This document shows positions 1 to 11,642 of a DNA stretch of 64,000 nt, piece by piece. How positions within the stretch are numbered: the stretch's first letter is position 1; the number at the start of each line of letters is the position of its first letter. The DNA is from Cyathus striatus. Lineage: Eukaryota; Basidiomycota; Agaricomycetes; Agaricales; Nidulariaceae. The position numbers and the translations under genes were made by a program. The notes under the pieces are model-generated. The model was not told the origin of the DNA and searched no databases. It saw only the letters and a list, made by a program, of their open reading frames with translations. The stretch spans positions 496,001 to 560,000 of the forward strand of contig JAOVFP010000009.1 of NCBI GenBank assembly GCA_025738555.1, in the 5' to 3' direction.

Positions 1-526
1 GTGCATCCAATTGGCACCTTCAACCAACTCCACCATCTCCCCACTATATCTCCCTGCATATCCCCACACAGTAAAGTGAAAGTAATGTAATCCTTGCTAC
101 TGCAAATCTGTTCCTAAAGCCTAGTGTCTGTGAGGTATCAAGTAGAGGTGAGAGTACAAGCAAGGCAATAGCTAAAGAGCTTTGAGGCTAGTGTGATTCT
201 TGTTATGGCTTCAAGTTCAGAGAGGGCCAGGTAAGGGAGGGTGGCATGCATAGTGATGTGAAAGGATGTGAACATGGTTTTCTACTTATAATGATGAGGG
301 TAGAAGGGGAGGGACCATCTAGGAGACAGAGAAGAGATGAGGGATGAGGGATAAGGCATGCACATGAGGATTTGAAAATCCCAAAAAGGAGATTTTTTGA
401 ACCCTTAACACTGATAACTTTTACCCCTCCTAAATTCAACAAGTTGGACCAGTTGGTATATTGACATGATACAATCATTCATATCATGTGAACATAGTCT
501 CACAATACTGGCTGGCTACCAGTCTA
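1..526. repeat. Palindromic repeat family B, copy 1 (cut by window start)
   Basis: The right arm (about 350-526) matches the right arm of the complete copy at 35957-36806: the same run through ATAACTTTTACCCC, then TCATATCATGTGAACA, then an end in CCAGTCTA. The first 60 bases resemble the interior of that copy near 36300. The left arm lies outside the window. No coding potential is seen. Confidence 0.7.
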
Positions 527-1925
527 GCTGTACCTCTTGCTGGGCTGTGCCACATTTCAAAGATTACATGACACATTACTTGTCACAAAATGTCACAGAT
601 GTGACTGGCCAAATCTTGAAGTCAAAAAATCCAATATGCCCCCAATTGCATGGGAACAAATGAATTATGTGTTTTCTACACTTTAAAAAAAACTTGTATC
701 TGCTTCCTCAAAATAACAGTTACAATTATTTTTGTTCCTGGGAAACATGTATTACACTATTCTCAATACATCACAGCAATGAAAAGTGTGATTAGGTTGT
801 GTGTGACAGGACCCCCAATAATACACCAAAATGCCTGATCCTGGTGCAGATAAAATTTACCTTTTTGTTGGATATGCCTGTGCCAGAGCTCTGGATAAAA
901 CTGTAAGTTCTCAGGCAGGCCTGTTCCCAGTCTGGATAAAATCTATGATATATTAAACTTGACTATTTAAGAGTGCTAACATCTTTGCTATCTATGAAAA
1001 GTCTCAGGAAATAGGACTCATGCAACACTGCAGGAATTTCCTACATTCCTATTCAACTTTATGAACACTCCATTGGTGTTCAGTTCTGGGACACATCTGT
1101 TAGCATGAACTTCCATGTTAAGCAATTCCTCCCTCTCCCAGCTGCATATTTTCGATGTGTTCTTGAGACACCATCCACAGCCTTGACTAACATCTGAAAT
1201 GTTTGCATAATTCAGTCTGATTGAATGCTCATCACACTGTAGTACATCAGCAAATACAGATTTTTTTCATAGCAGTTATAACATGTACACTGAATCCCAT
1301 AGCAATCCATAGCATGTACACTAAGTCCCATACCAACCCATAGCAGACTGTAGTGATTGAAGTAGCCACTGTCATTCTATAGTGCTCACTAGCACTCACT
1401 AGCTTGACTGATTTACTATACAATACACTGTAGCACTGCTGGTGTGCTAGGTACAATTCCATAGCTATTATATTTTCTATATAGTTCTCTCCCATGTTGG
1501 AGTAACTGACTAATATCCTATAGCATATATACCTTCTAGCTAACTTCATTACTTAGTCATGCAAAGCCCAGGTCACCTCAATGTTGAAGAAATCAGTTAA
1601 GTACTTCTTTATGTGGTTGTTTATCAGCTCCTTGTATTGGTTGCCATGCAATGTGTGGCAAACTCCATCACCCTTTTCATAATATGCAACTTAAATATGG
1701 AAGCTGCCTCATGAATCACCACTTAATTCCCCCTTTTCCATCCCACTTCTGCAAGCCCCCCTCCCAGTCTGGATTACTTTGAACCTCCCTGTATAACCCT
1801 CAAGCACCCTGCACCACCCTCACACTCTACCTCTGTCTGAAACCCTCCGTCTTGTTCTGAAGGCCCCCTCTATATTCCCAAGCTTTCTGCCTCATTCAAA
1901 GTTCGAGCTCTTTACACTTAGCCTG
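527..1925. other. Gene-free stretch with decayed repeats
   Basis: I see no supportable gene. 808-945 matches, in inverted orientation, 12770-12960 (shared ATAATACACCAAAATG and GGATAAAAT blocks). 1250-1550 is a degenerate run of short units around 'catagcact', a theme repeated near 12420-12620, 38580-38830 and 41280-41470. 1740-1915 is pyrimidine-rich with degenerate 'ttgttctgaaggc' and 'caagctttctg' units like those at 4290-4690. Confidence 0.5.
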
Positions 1926-3492
1926 GTGTTCTGTATGGATCTGCGCGGAATCCGTGCGGAATCCGTACGGAATTTTCGGAGTCTGTGCGGAATCTGCACA
2001 GATTTGGCAGAGGTTTTTTTGATTCTGTGCGGAATCTGCACAGAATCGAAAATTCCGTGCGGATTACGCAGAATTCCGCATTACAGACCTGAAAAATTCT
2101 GTACAGAATCTGTACAGAATCTGTACAGAATCTTATTATACTTATTTTCTTTTGGAAAATTAGAATAGAAAATTGTGTGACACTAAGGATTAAGTGTGAC
2201 ACTATGCATTGAGTGTGACACTAAGCTAAGCATTAAGTGTGACACTAAGCATTGAGTGTGACACTATGCATTAAGCGTGACACTAAGCATTAAGTGTGAC
2301 ACTATGCATTAAGCATCACACTAAGCATTGAGTGTGACACTATGCATTAAGCGTGACACTAAGCATTAAGTGTGACACTGTGTGTTAAGTGTGACGCTAA
2401 GCATTGAGTGTGACACTGTGCATTAAGTGTGACACTATGCATTGAGCATGACACCATGACACTAAGCATTAAGTGTGACACTATGCATTAAGCGTAACAC
2501 TAAGCATTGAGTGTGACACTATGCATTAAGCGTGACACTAAGCATTAAGTGTGACACTGTGTGTTAAGTGTGACGCTAAGCATTGAGTGTGACACTGTGC
2601 ATTAAGTGTGACACTATGCATTGAGCATGACGCCGTGACACTAAGCATTAAGTGTGACACTATGCATTAAGCGTAACACTAAGCATTGAGTGTGACACTA
2701 TGCATTAAGCGTGACACTATGCATTAAGCGTAACACTAAGCATTGAGTGTGACGCTAAGCATTAAGTGTGACACTAAGCATTGAGTGTGACACTAAGCAT
2801 TAAATGTGATACTAAGCATTAAGTGTTACACTAAGCATTGAGTGTGACACTAAGCATTGAGTGTGACACTAAGCATTGAGTGTGACACTAAGCATTAAGT
2901 GTGACACTAAGCATTAAGCGTGACACTATGCAAGTGTGACACTATGCATTGAGCGTGATGCTAAGCATTGAGTGTGACACTAAGCATTGAGTGTGACACT
3001 GTGCATTGAGCATGACACTAAGCATTGAGTGTGACGCTAAGCATTGAGTGTGACAATAAGCATTGAGTGTGACACTAAGCATTGAGTGTGACACTAAGCA
3101 TTGAGTGTGACACTGTGCATTGAGTGTGACACTAAGCACTCAATGTGACACTAAGCATTGAGCGTGACACTATGCATTAAGTGTGACACTAAGCATTAAG
3201 CGTGACACTGTGTGTTAAGTGTGACACTATGCATTGAGTGTGACACTAAGCATTGAGTGTTACACTAAGTATTGAGTGTGATACTATACATTCCCATTCC
3301 ATTGTTACATTAATCCACACAGAATTATCACCTCAAACAATAAAAATTACTACTATTTTAATTCTGTATGTAACCCACACAGGTCTGTACGGATCTGTAC
3401 GGATTCCGCACAGATTCGAAAATTCCGTACGGAATCCGCACGGATCTGTACGGATTCCGTGCGGATCCGTGTGGATCCGTACAGACCTCCAG
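1926..3492. repeat. Inverted-repeat-framed minisatellite element
   Basis: Two blocks rich in CGGAATCCGTACGGA-type words (about 1930-2150 and 3375-3492) are in inverted orientation to each other; GTACGGAATTTTCG in the left block recurs reverse-complemented in the right one. Between them lies a 19-bp tandem array. This could be a non-autonomous DNA element whose interior has expanded. No target-site duplication was identified, so mobility is inferred. Confidence 0.6.
2169..3290. repeat. 19-bp minisatellite, about 59 units
   Basis: The unit is close to GTGTGACACTAAGCATTRA. Most variation is at a few positions: G(C/T)GTGACAC, ACTA(A/T)GC, and the final A or G. The CG/TG alternation fits loss of an ancestral CpG. 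Open frames across the array, such as the 65-codon one at 2942-3139 on the minus strand, are products of the periodic repeat and not genes. Confidence 0.95.
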
Positions 3493-4830
3493 GGGGAGTG
3501 TAAATTACTGCAAAGTTCTCTGTTTTGCTCTGACACACTCTTCATCTTCCTGAATCTCTGCTATAATTGTACAACCTCTAATCCATTTTGAATGCTCCTG
3601 CACTGCTCTTTGTCACAACTGTGCCCCTAGCCTGACTTGGCAGCAGAGTACAAAGGGGTGACTATAGAGAAATGTGGTGAGTATGAGACAAAAGTGGAGA
3701 ACAAGAACTCAGGGGGTAGGACTTCAGCTTCAGCTTATGTGCTGCACCCCTGGGATTCCTGGTCCTGGATTTCAGAGTAAGGGCAAGCCCTTTGGAGAAG
3801 ACAAGAGACAAGAAGACAAGAGGTGTAACTCAAGTCAGATGGAGGGGTGAGGACATAGTTTAATATGAAACTAAAGACTAAGTACAAATTGATTGCTACT
3901 TAAATACTAGAGACTTGGAGTAAGCAAAGGCTGCTGGCTAAGGCCAGTGGAGAAGTATGGTCAGGGTAGGCATACATATAATGAATACTAGAACTAATTA
4001 AACATAGTAAAACATGTCAGAGAAGTGAGTGTGTAGTGGTGTAAAGTGAAACTGATAGTGGTGCACTTAAGAATAATAAGTGACTCACTATGAGATGTAT
4101 ACTACATTACTGAGGGGACAGCTCAGTAGAATGGAAGAAAGGAAACAAGAGTAATCTATGTACAGTAATCAATAAGTAATATTAAAAGTGTAATCAAAGT
4201 CTGGAGTAACAAAAGGAAAGGTGGAGTAATAGACAAGAGGTCCAGAGGTAGGCAATACAGAATATGACATTCTGACACTTTCTGTGTCACCCTGAACCTC
4301 TCTTTCTGAACACCTATGCCTTGCCCTCAAGTCCCCCCCACTTTAATCACACACTCTGTATCACTGTCTGAAGGTCTCAGTTTTGTTCTGAAGGTCTTTG
4401 CTTTGTTCTTATGCTCTGTTTCATTCTCAAGCTTTCCTATCTGTCTTTAAGCTCTTATATTCATTCACAGTATGCTCTCCTTATTGTCCTGGAGCTCTTG
4501 GCTTGTTCTCAAGCTTTCAATTTCATATTGAGGTTCTCTGGCTTATTCTGAATCTCTCTACTTTGTCCTGATGCTCTCCTCTTTGTTCACTAGCCCTCTT
4601 TGTTCTGGAGCTCCCAATTTTTTATAAATTAAATACCTTGCTTTCAATGTTGTTCTGAAGCTCTCAAATTATTTTTTGAGCTCTTCTCTTCATTTTAAAT
4701 GTATCTATTACTTTAACTAATATACTACATTTCTAATTCATGATTTATATAAGTATTCAAATACATCACAACATTGAAGCAGATGCTCTTAAGAGTGTCA
4801 TAGAATACATAGTGAACTACATAGCAATTT
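3493..4830. other. Gene-free stretch before the retrotransposon
   Basis: No gene is supportable. 4290-4690 is a degenerate pyrimidine-rich tandem repeat with units of roughly 25-30 bp built on 'tttgttctgaagctct'. It resembles 1740-1915, so the minisatellite element may have inserted into an older array of this type. 3600-4280 shows nothing recognisable. Confidence 0.5.
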
Positions 4831-5594
4831 TGTTATATCCATGCCCAGCTATATCATACCGACATTACCGAAGGTTCCCACATGACCTTCCAACATACCT
4901 GGTCCATTCCTGGAATGTACCCGCTATGGGTTTACACTTCCTGACATTCCCACCTGGGAACGTACCCAGAACCCATTGGGTTTTCTATCAGATACTTCAG
5001 ATACATAGTGTCTCTTATGACGGCCTCACTGTGTCATTATACCATTACTCCTCTCTTCCATTCTCACTTGTACATTTCATTATGGTCAATGTAGTTTAGT
5101 TTCTTATTCTTCATTCTAAGTGCGTCATTTGTGCCACTACTCCTCTTTGCCCAGTCTTTATTCCGTTTACTTACACTTAGTATTCCGTCTCTGGATTCGT
5201 ACCTACATCTTACTAGTACATATAAATAGTCTTCCAAATGTACTAGGTAATCTTCAGTATTCATATCAACTCTGTACACTTTCTTCCTACTCTAAGTTCC
5301 GAAACCTGCTCTGGGTTTTCCTTCAGGTCTCTCTCCCACTGCCTAGTGTAGTGGCGAAGCCCCTCGCATACTCTGGAACGTTTCCTTACATTGGATATCA
5401 TCTGTTGTGAAATACGAACCATTCCCTGGGGATATCCAGGTGGTGCAGCACATATGCTGAAGCCACAGTTCACTTCTGCACTCCTGCTCCCGTTCCTGTA
5501 CCTGTACTCACTTTGGGTCTCCGTTATAGTTCTCCCACGCCTTCCAGGTGTCTTCACATTCATTTCCCAGTAGGAAGGGAATCGGTATGTAACA
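4831..5594 (+). repeat. 5' LTR
   Basis: 764 bp, TG...CA type. Compared with the 3' LTR it differs almost only at sites where one copy has TG and the other CA, as expected if both derive from CG. About 5187-5518 is identical in both copies and keeps its CpGs. Confidence 0.97.
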
Positions 5595-5631
5595 GTATAC
5601 GAATACTTATACCTTGGATATCTCTTCTATC

Positions 5632-7143
5632 ATGGCTCCAACTGGGACTTCGGTTACTTGCACAGTGCATACCGCTAGTCATACCAATGCTGTAGGTGCT
5701 CATGCCACCTGTGCAGCTATGAGGCAACAGCCTCCAAGGAGTACTTCAGGTTCTCTACCTTCTACACTGTCTCGGGTTGCACCCAGCCCAGCACCACCTC
5801 CTAGTGCTACTTTCCTGGGTCCACCCTTGACTTCCACTCAGCTACTTTCTGTTCCAGCAGCTGGGAACCTCGGATCCACTCAGGCTCCTCTGGATGGCAC
5901 TCCACTGCCATATGGTACAGTCACAGCAGACCAGGACACTCCTGAGGGTCATGGCTCTGATGGTGGTACCATTGGGCCGCCACCTCCACCTCCTTCTCAG
6001 CCCAACCCTCCATCTCCACTATCCTCAGACTCAGGGGATGATGGTGATGAAGATGATGTTGACAATCCCAGGTGCACACCTCTTGTGCACCACTCCTGGG
6101 AAGACCAGCTTGCTGAAGCTCTCTTGAGAGTTGTGGAAACCACCCGGGGTACATCAGGATCATGTCGGGAATGTAACATTCAAAAGCCAGATACTTTTGA
6201 TGGTTCCAGTGCTGAGAAGTTGGAGCAGTTCATCACTCAGTATCAGATTTACTTTCAGAATAATCCTTCCCAATACTCAGATGGACATTCCCAGGTCAAC
6301 TTCACTCTCGCATATCTTCGGGATACTGCGCTTCAGCTCATTATGCCAACCCTCTCCAACCCCTATGCTGATGATGAGTTCCTTCACTCTTGGGAGGTTT
6401 TCATTGTCATGCTAGAGGATAACTTTGGGTTAGCGAATCCGGAAGAGAATGCCAAGAATGATCTGGATGTCCTTGTTATGAAGGATTCACAGAAACTGTC
6501 CAAATATCTTGTACAGTTCAACAGGCTTGCACAGCACACTGACTGGGATGATAAATCCTTATGCCACCGACTCTATTCCAGGTTTCCAGGTCACATTAAG
6601 GATGAGATCTCTCATGTTGGGAAAACTATCACAAAGCGCAGGATGATTAAGCTAGCTCAAGGGATTAATAGTCAGTACTGGGAATGCCAGTCTGAGTGTA
6701 TGTGGGAATCCCACCAGCCTCGGGGTTCACGGGTTCTGGATAGCTCTGCTAGAGCTCCCATAAACTACCCCACAGTCACCCCGGTGCCTTCCCACCTCGT
6801 TTCAGGCCAATATGCACCCCGTCCGAGCTATCCCCATCATGCTGGTAGTCACCCACCTCGTTCCTCACAGCCTCCTCAGCATTGGAGACCAGAATTGAAT
6901 GACAAGGTTGGTCGAGATGGCAAACTCTTGCCACAAGAACGTCAGTATCGCATGGACAACAATCTATGCTTGTTCTGCAGTAATCTAGGGCATCATGCCA
7001 AAGAATGTCCCCACTCTGCCTCTTCCGCAGCTAGAGCCTGGGCATCCGGATTAGCTGCTTCGGTTCCTACATCAGCTTTTGCAGGTCCCTCAACCCACAG
7101 GTCCACGCCTCTTTCCAACCTGGCTTCAGGTTTGAAAAAATAG
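5632..7143 (+). CDS. gag: Gag-like protein of the Gypsy element
   Basis: About 503 codons from the first ATG at 5632; an ORF caller could start at the upstream TTG at 5614. It is the structural capsid/nucleocapsid protein that packages element RNA. The N-terminal third is Pro/Ser/Thr-rich with an acidic patch (DSGDDGDEDDVDN). The middle resembles the retrotransposon gag core. Near the C-terminus is a CX2CX4HX4C zinc knuckle (CLFCSNLGHHAKEC). The ORF is uninterrupted although pol is not. The stop at 7141-7143 separates it from the protease region, as in elements with separate gag and pol frames. Confidence 0.9.
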   Translation: MAPTGTSVTCTVHTASHTNAVGAHATCAAMRQQPPRSTSGSLPSTLSRVAPSPAPPPSATFLGPPLTSTQLLSVPAAGNLGSTQAPLDGTPLPYGTVTADQDTPEGHGSDGGTIGPPPPPPSQPNPPSPLSSDSGDDGDEDDVDNPRCTPLVHHSWEDQLAEALLRVVETTRGTSGSCRECNIQKPDTFDGSSAEKLEQFITQYQIYFQNNPSQYSDGHSQVNFTLAYLRDTALQLIMPTLSNPYADDEFLHSWEVFIVMLEDNFGLANPEENAKNDLDVLVMKDSQKLSKYLVQFNRLAQHTDWDDKSLCHRLYSRFPGHIKDEISHVGKTITKRRMIKLAQGINSQYWECQSECMWESHQPRGSRVLDSSARAPINYPTVTPVPSHLVSGQYAPRPSYPHHAGSHPPRSSQPPQHWRPELNDKVGRDGKLLPQERQYRMDNNLCLFCSNLGHHAKECPHSASSAARAWASGLAASVPTSAFAGPSTHRSTPLSNLASGLKK

Positions 7144-7221
7144 GGAGCGGTCCTCTGGACACCACACAAGCTGAGGACCACATTGTTCTCCCTTGTGTGC
7201 AGCTGATGCAGGTAAGACTCA

Positions 7222-10200
7222 ATGCTTTCCACTCTTTCAGACCCCAATGCACTTCACATTCCACTTTGTAGTACCATCCATGCTCTCCCTACACCCTGTA
7301 CAGTTTCATATAGCACTCTAGTCAATTCAGGTTCTACCCATTGTTTATGGATTCATCTTTCATTCAGACACATGCTATACCTACCTCACCTACTCCACCC
7401 ATCGCTCTCAGACTCTTTGATGGCACCAGCAACCATGTAATAACCGAGTTCGCTACACTGCCTGTACTATTCCCTACCGGTGAATGTATCACAGTTGAAC
7501 TCTATGTGACACCTCTTGATTCCGTGTGTTCTGCAGTCCTAGGATACAATTGGCTCACCTGCTTCAATCTGTTGATTGACTGAGTATTGGGCTCATTAAC
7601 ATTCCAGACTCCAGTCACTTCTGAGCAACTTCCACTCAAATCCAATACCTCGGAACCAGGTTCTGCTTCTGAGGATCTATCTCCAGTCACTCCTGATGAG
7701 TCTCTGCCACCTCCTCCTAGCATTTTGCTAATAAACGGTGCCGCCTTCTTGCATGCATGCCATTTAGAGGAAGCACAGACTTTCCATATCCTGAGGAAGC
7801 TCCGGATCTCTCTTCCATACCATCTGAGTATCACAAGTTTGCTGATGTATTTAGCAAGTCCCGGGCAGATACACTTGCCCCTCACCATCCCTATGACTTA
7901 AAGATCAACCTAGAGGAAGGTGCTTCACCTCCCATAGGTCGGATCTATTCCCTTTCCCAATCTGAGCTTTCCACTCTTCGGGATTTCATCGATGAACATA
8001 TCTGGATTGGATTCATTCAACCTTCGCACTCTCCACATGGGGCTCCCATCCTCTTTGTCCACAAGAAGGATGGATCGCTTCAGCTTTGTGTGGATTTCTG
8101 CGGGTTGAATGCTATTTCTAAAAAGGATTGTTATCCTTTGCCACTCATTTCAGATTTGCTCGACAGTCCCTGTCGCACCCATATCTACACCAAGATCAAC
8201 CTGCATCATGTGTACCACCTGGTTCACATTGCCGAGGACGATGAATGGAAAACCACTTTCCGGACTCACTATGGATCCTTTGAATGGCTAGTCATGCCCT
8301 TCGGACTTTCCAATGCACCCACGGGTTTCCAATGCTTCATGAATGATGTTTTCAAAGATCTTCTTGATGTGTGCATCATAGTTTATTTGGATGACATTCT
8401 TATATACTCTGATAACCTTGTGCAACATCACCAACATGTCAGGGAAGTTTTGCATCAACTCCAGAAGCATGGGTTGTATGTGCACGCAGATAAGTGTGAG
8501 TTCCACTCGGAATCTGTGGAATATCTCAGATATATACTATTGCTCAACAGTCTCACCATGTCTCCAACAAAGGTGAAGACTATTCAAGATTGGCCCAAAC
8601 CAAGGAAAGTAAAAGACATTCAATCTTTCCTTGAGTTCACTAATTTCTATCAGTGTTTTATATACAACTATTCTGACATAGTTGTTCCGCTCACCCACCT
8701 TACCCAGAAGGGTAATCTGTGGAACTTCTTGGAAAAATGCTGTTCCACTTTTACTGAACTTAAGGACACTTTCATGTCAGCACCCATCCTTACCCATTGG
8801 GTTCCTGACAAGCAGCTCATTGTGGAAACTGACACTTCGGATTATGCATTGGCTGCTATCCTGTCTATAGTTTCCGATGATAGCGAGATTCACCCTATCG
8901 CTTTCCACTCGCAAACCTTTACACCTCCCAAGTTAAACTATGACACCCATGACAAAGAATTGCTTGCTATCTTCAAAGCATTCCAAGTCTGGCATCATTA
9001 CCTGGAAGGTTCCGGTTCACCCATCGATGTTGTCACAGACCACAAGAACTTGGAATACTTTTCCACAACCAAGATCTTATCCCAATGACAAGCCCGATGG
9101 TCCGAGTATCTTTCCCAGTTCAATCTAGTTATCTGCTTTCAACCCAGAAAACTCGGGGTGAAGCCGGATGCTCTGACTAGATGATGGGACATCTACCCTA
9201 AAGAGGGGGATAGCGACTACACTAAGGTCAATCCACATAACTATCATCCAGTGTTCACCCAGGAACAGCTTATCACTTCTCTCCAAACAACCTCACTTAT
9301 TGTACCTGCTCTTTGCGCTAGTATCATCATGGACATTGAACAGTTACATACTGATATATTATCAGCTCTCTCTAATAACCCGGTTGCAGTTATCCGAATG
9401 CAGACTCCCAAGAATCATTGGACTGTAACCCCAGATGGTTTTCTCCATCTAGATAACTGGATCTATGTTCCGGACTCTGGAACCCTTCGGCTTCAGGTTT
9501 TACAGTACAAACATGACCACCTGCTTTCAGGACACCTTGGACAGAACAAGACCCTCAAGCTAATTCAATGCGAATATACTTGGCCACTTATATGGACATT
9601 TGTAAAGGACTATTGTAAGTCTTGTAATACTTGCATGTGTTCTAAACCATAGCGCCACCACCCATACAGAACCCTGAAACAACTTCCAGTTCCAGGACAC
9701 CCATGGCACTCGATATTTATGGATTTCATAGATCAACTTCCAAAATCATCGGCTTCCAAGTATGATTCTATACTCATTATTGTGGATCGTTTCTCCAAGC
9801 AGTCTATCTTCATTCCCACTCATACCACTTGCTCTTCTTCCGACCTTGCGCTTCTATTCATACTTCATGTCTTTTCCAAGCATGAAGTCCCGGAACACAT
9901 CACTTCTAATCGTAGTTCTGAGTTTGTGTCACATTTCTTCTGTTCTCTTGGTACGGCCCTCGACATCACTTTGCATTTCACTTTGGGTTATCATCCCAAA
10001 GGTGATGGCCAAATGGAATGCACAAATCAAACTCTGGAACAATACCTTCAGGCCTACTGCAACTACCAGCAGGATAACTGGTGTGATCTCTTACCTCTTG
10101 CTGAATTTGCTTACAATAATGCACCAAGTGCAACCACAGGAATTTCACTGTTCTATGCAAACAAGGGTTATCACCCAAACCTTGCGATACATCTGGAATG

Positions 10201-10804
10201 TGATCTCACTTCCACTCATGCCTGGCACTTCACAGTAAACCTTGAGGAACTTCACGAGATGCTTCAGACCGAAATACTCAGTGCACAGAAACGTTACCAA
10301 GCACCCGCCGATGCGTGTCACAAACCCGCACCCACATTCCCCATCAGGACAAAGGTATATGTCAAAGCTGAGTACTTCCGGACAACCCAGCCATCCTGGA
10401 AACTTGCAGAAAAGTTTCTAGGACCTTTTGAAGTCATCACACTTGCCGGATCGCATTCGCATACCTTGTGCCTTCCAGAACAATTTCATGCAGTCCACCC
10501 AGTATTCCATGTATCCATGCTTGAACCCAATACTGAAAATACTATTCCAGATCACATTATTCCTCCACCACCACCTGTCCAGGTTGATGGTGATATTGAA
10601 TACGAGGTCTCGGAAATCTTGGACTCTAAACTGGATCGTCGTTTGCATTGCAAACTGAGGTACTACATACACTGGCTAGGGTATGAAGGGACCAATGAAG
10701 AGTTCTCATGGCTTCTGGCCATGGAACTGGAACACGCTATGGATATCATCGAAGAGTTCCACTCCTGCTATCCAGATAAGCCCAGCCCTACTCCTGTTTC
10801 TTAA
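7222..10804 (+). pseudogene. pol: Degenerate pol: protease, RT, RNase H, integrase, chromodomain
   Basis: Protease: the expected DSG triad reads NSG near 7325. RT (7757-9088) keeps the YLDDIL box, but the first catalytic Asp of the consensus TK-I-D-L motif is Asn (TKINLHHVYH). RNase H follows. In-frame stops sit at 7581-7583, 9086-9088, 9181-9183 and near 9650; those at 9086 and 9181 stand where family members have Arg, consistent with CGA to TGA. The integrase has the H2C2 finger (HLLSGHLG...CKSCNTC), the first Asp (MDFID), a second catalytic Asp replaced by Asn (ITSNRSSEF) and the Glu (GQMECTNQ). A C-terminal chromodomain (EVSEILDSK...WLGYEGTNEEFSW) normally guides insertion to heterochromatin. 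The element is dead. Confidence 0.93.
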
Positions 10805-11628
10805 TATCATGTTACTTATTATCCGCTTGCAGTTTCATCTTATACAAAAACCAAAAACAATGAATAAACATGCCAAAAAATGAGATACAAGTACAATAAT
10901 TCTTTGGCAATGTGTTATGACCATTTCCATCACTCCCTCTGCATCTGTGATTCGACCCAAGCTACTTTCTCACCTTCTGACCCTTTTCTGGCACCTGTCA
11001 CAACTTTCTCGTATGCATCTGGATCCCGGAGGCATTCCATGAGCAAGGTTTCAATATGGAAACATGGACAACATGCCCAGATACCTTGGAAACATCTCAG
11101 GACAACTTATCGAGTTTGCCTACCACTTGGAAATTGGCATCACAACATCTGTAACTCAACTTGATAGACTACATTATCTTCCAATACTTCCTGCATTTTC
11201 CCCAGCAGTTCCTGCTACTTCCACATCCAACCCAGACCTCATCCAACATTTTCCAATCACTTCCCCATCCATTCCCAACCCTTCTGATGCTTCCAACCCA
11301 GTTCCGACACTCATCTCAGTCAGATATACAATCGGCAGTGCAACCAAGCTTGCTGCATTACCGGAACATCCAGAATGAATGGCTACCAGTGGAATATTGA
11401 TGCACATGTCCTTCCACATCCATAGGCAGTGTTAATAGGTCTCGGGTTCAGCTACGACTTGCTGGAACTTACTCAGGAACTTGTAGTTCACACCTTTGCT
11501 ACTTTCCTTGCCAAAGGAATCAGATGTGCATATGTTCTCTTATTTGAACATTCACTAACCAATAGGATTTCTCATATTATTTTTAGTTATATTTTCTCAC
11601 ACACAGTATGACCTTGTGGGCTTGGCCC
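10805..11628 (+). other. 3' internal region of the retrotransposon
   Basis: This lies between the chromodomain stop and the polypurine tract. A Ser/Pro/Thr-rich open frame of about 100 codons (11064-11378) is present but matches nothing I recognise and may be untranslated. Confidence 0.5.
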
Positions 11629-11640
11629 AAAAAGGGGGAT
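11629..11640 (+). other. Polypurine tract
   Basis: AAAAAGGGGGAT ends two bases before the 3' LTR, the expected position for plus-strand DNA priming. Confidence 0.9.
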
Positions 11641-11642
11641 AC

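Noticed and set aside
1918..2202. 94-codon ORF rich in FRTES repeats, and the mirror ORFs at 3253-3591
   Set aside because: Product of the inverted CGGAATCCG blocks, not a coding gene.
2942..3139. 65-codon minus-strand ORF with repeated CHTQCLVSHSMLSVTLNA-like text
   Set aside because: It is the translation of the 19-bp minisatellite; the periodicity explains the open frame.
2169..3290. CRISPR-like array
   Set aside because: Units are contiguous 19-bp tandem repeats with no unique spacers, and the genome is eukaryotic.
5594..5640. tRNA primer-binding site after the 5' LTR
   Set aside because: No TGG-starting match to a tRNA 3' end is visible; a weak complementarity to the LTR near 5252 could mean self-priming, but it is too short to claim.
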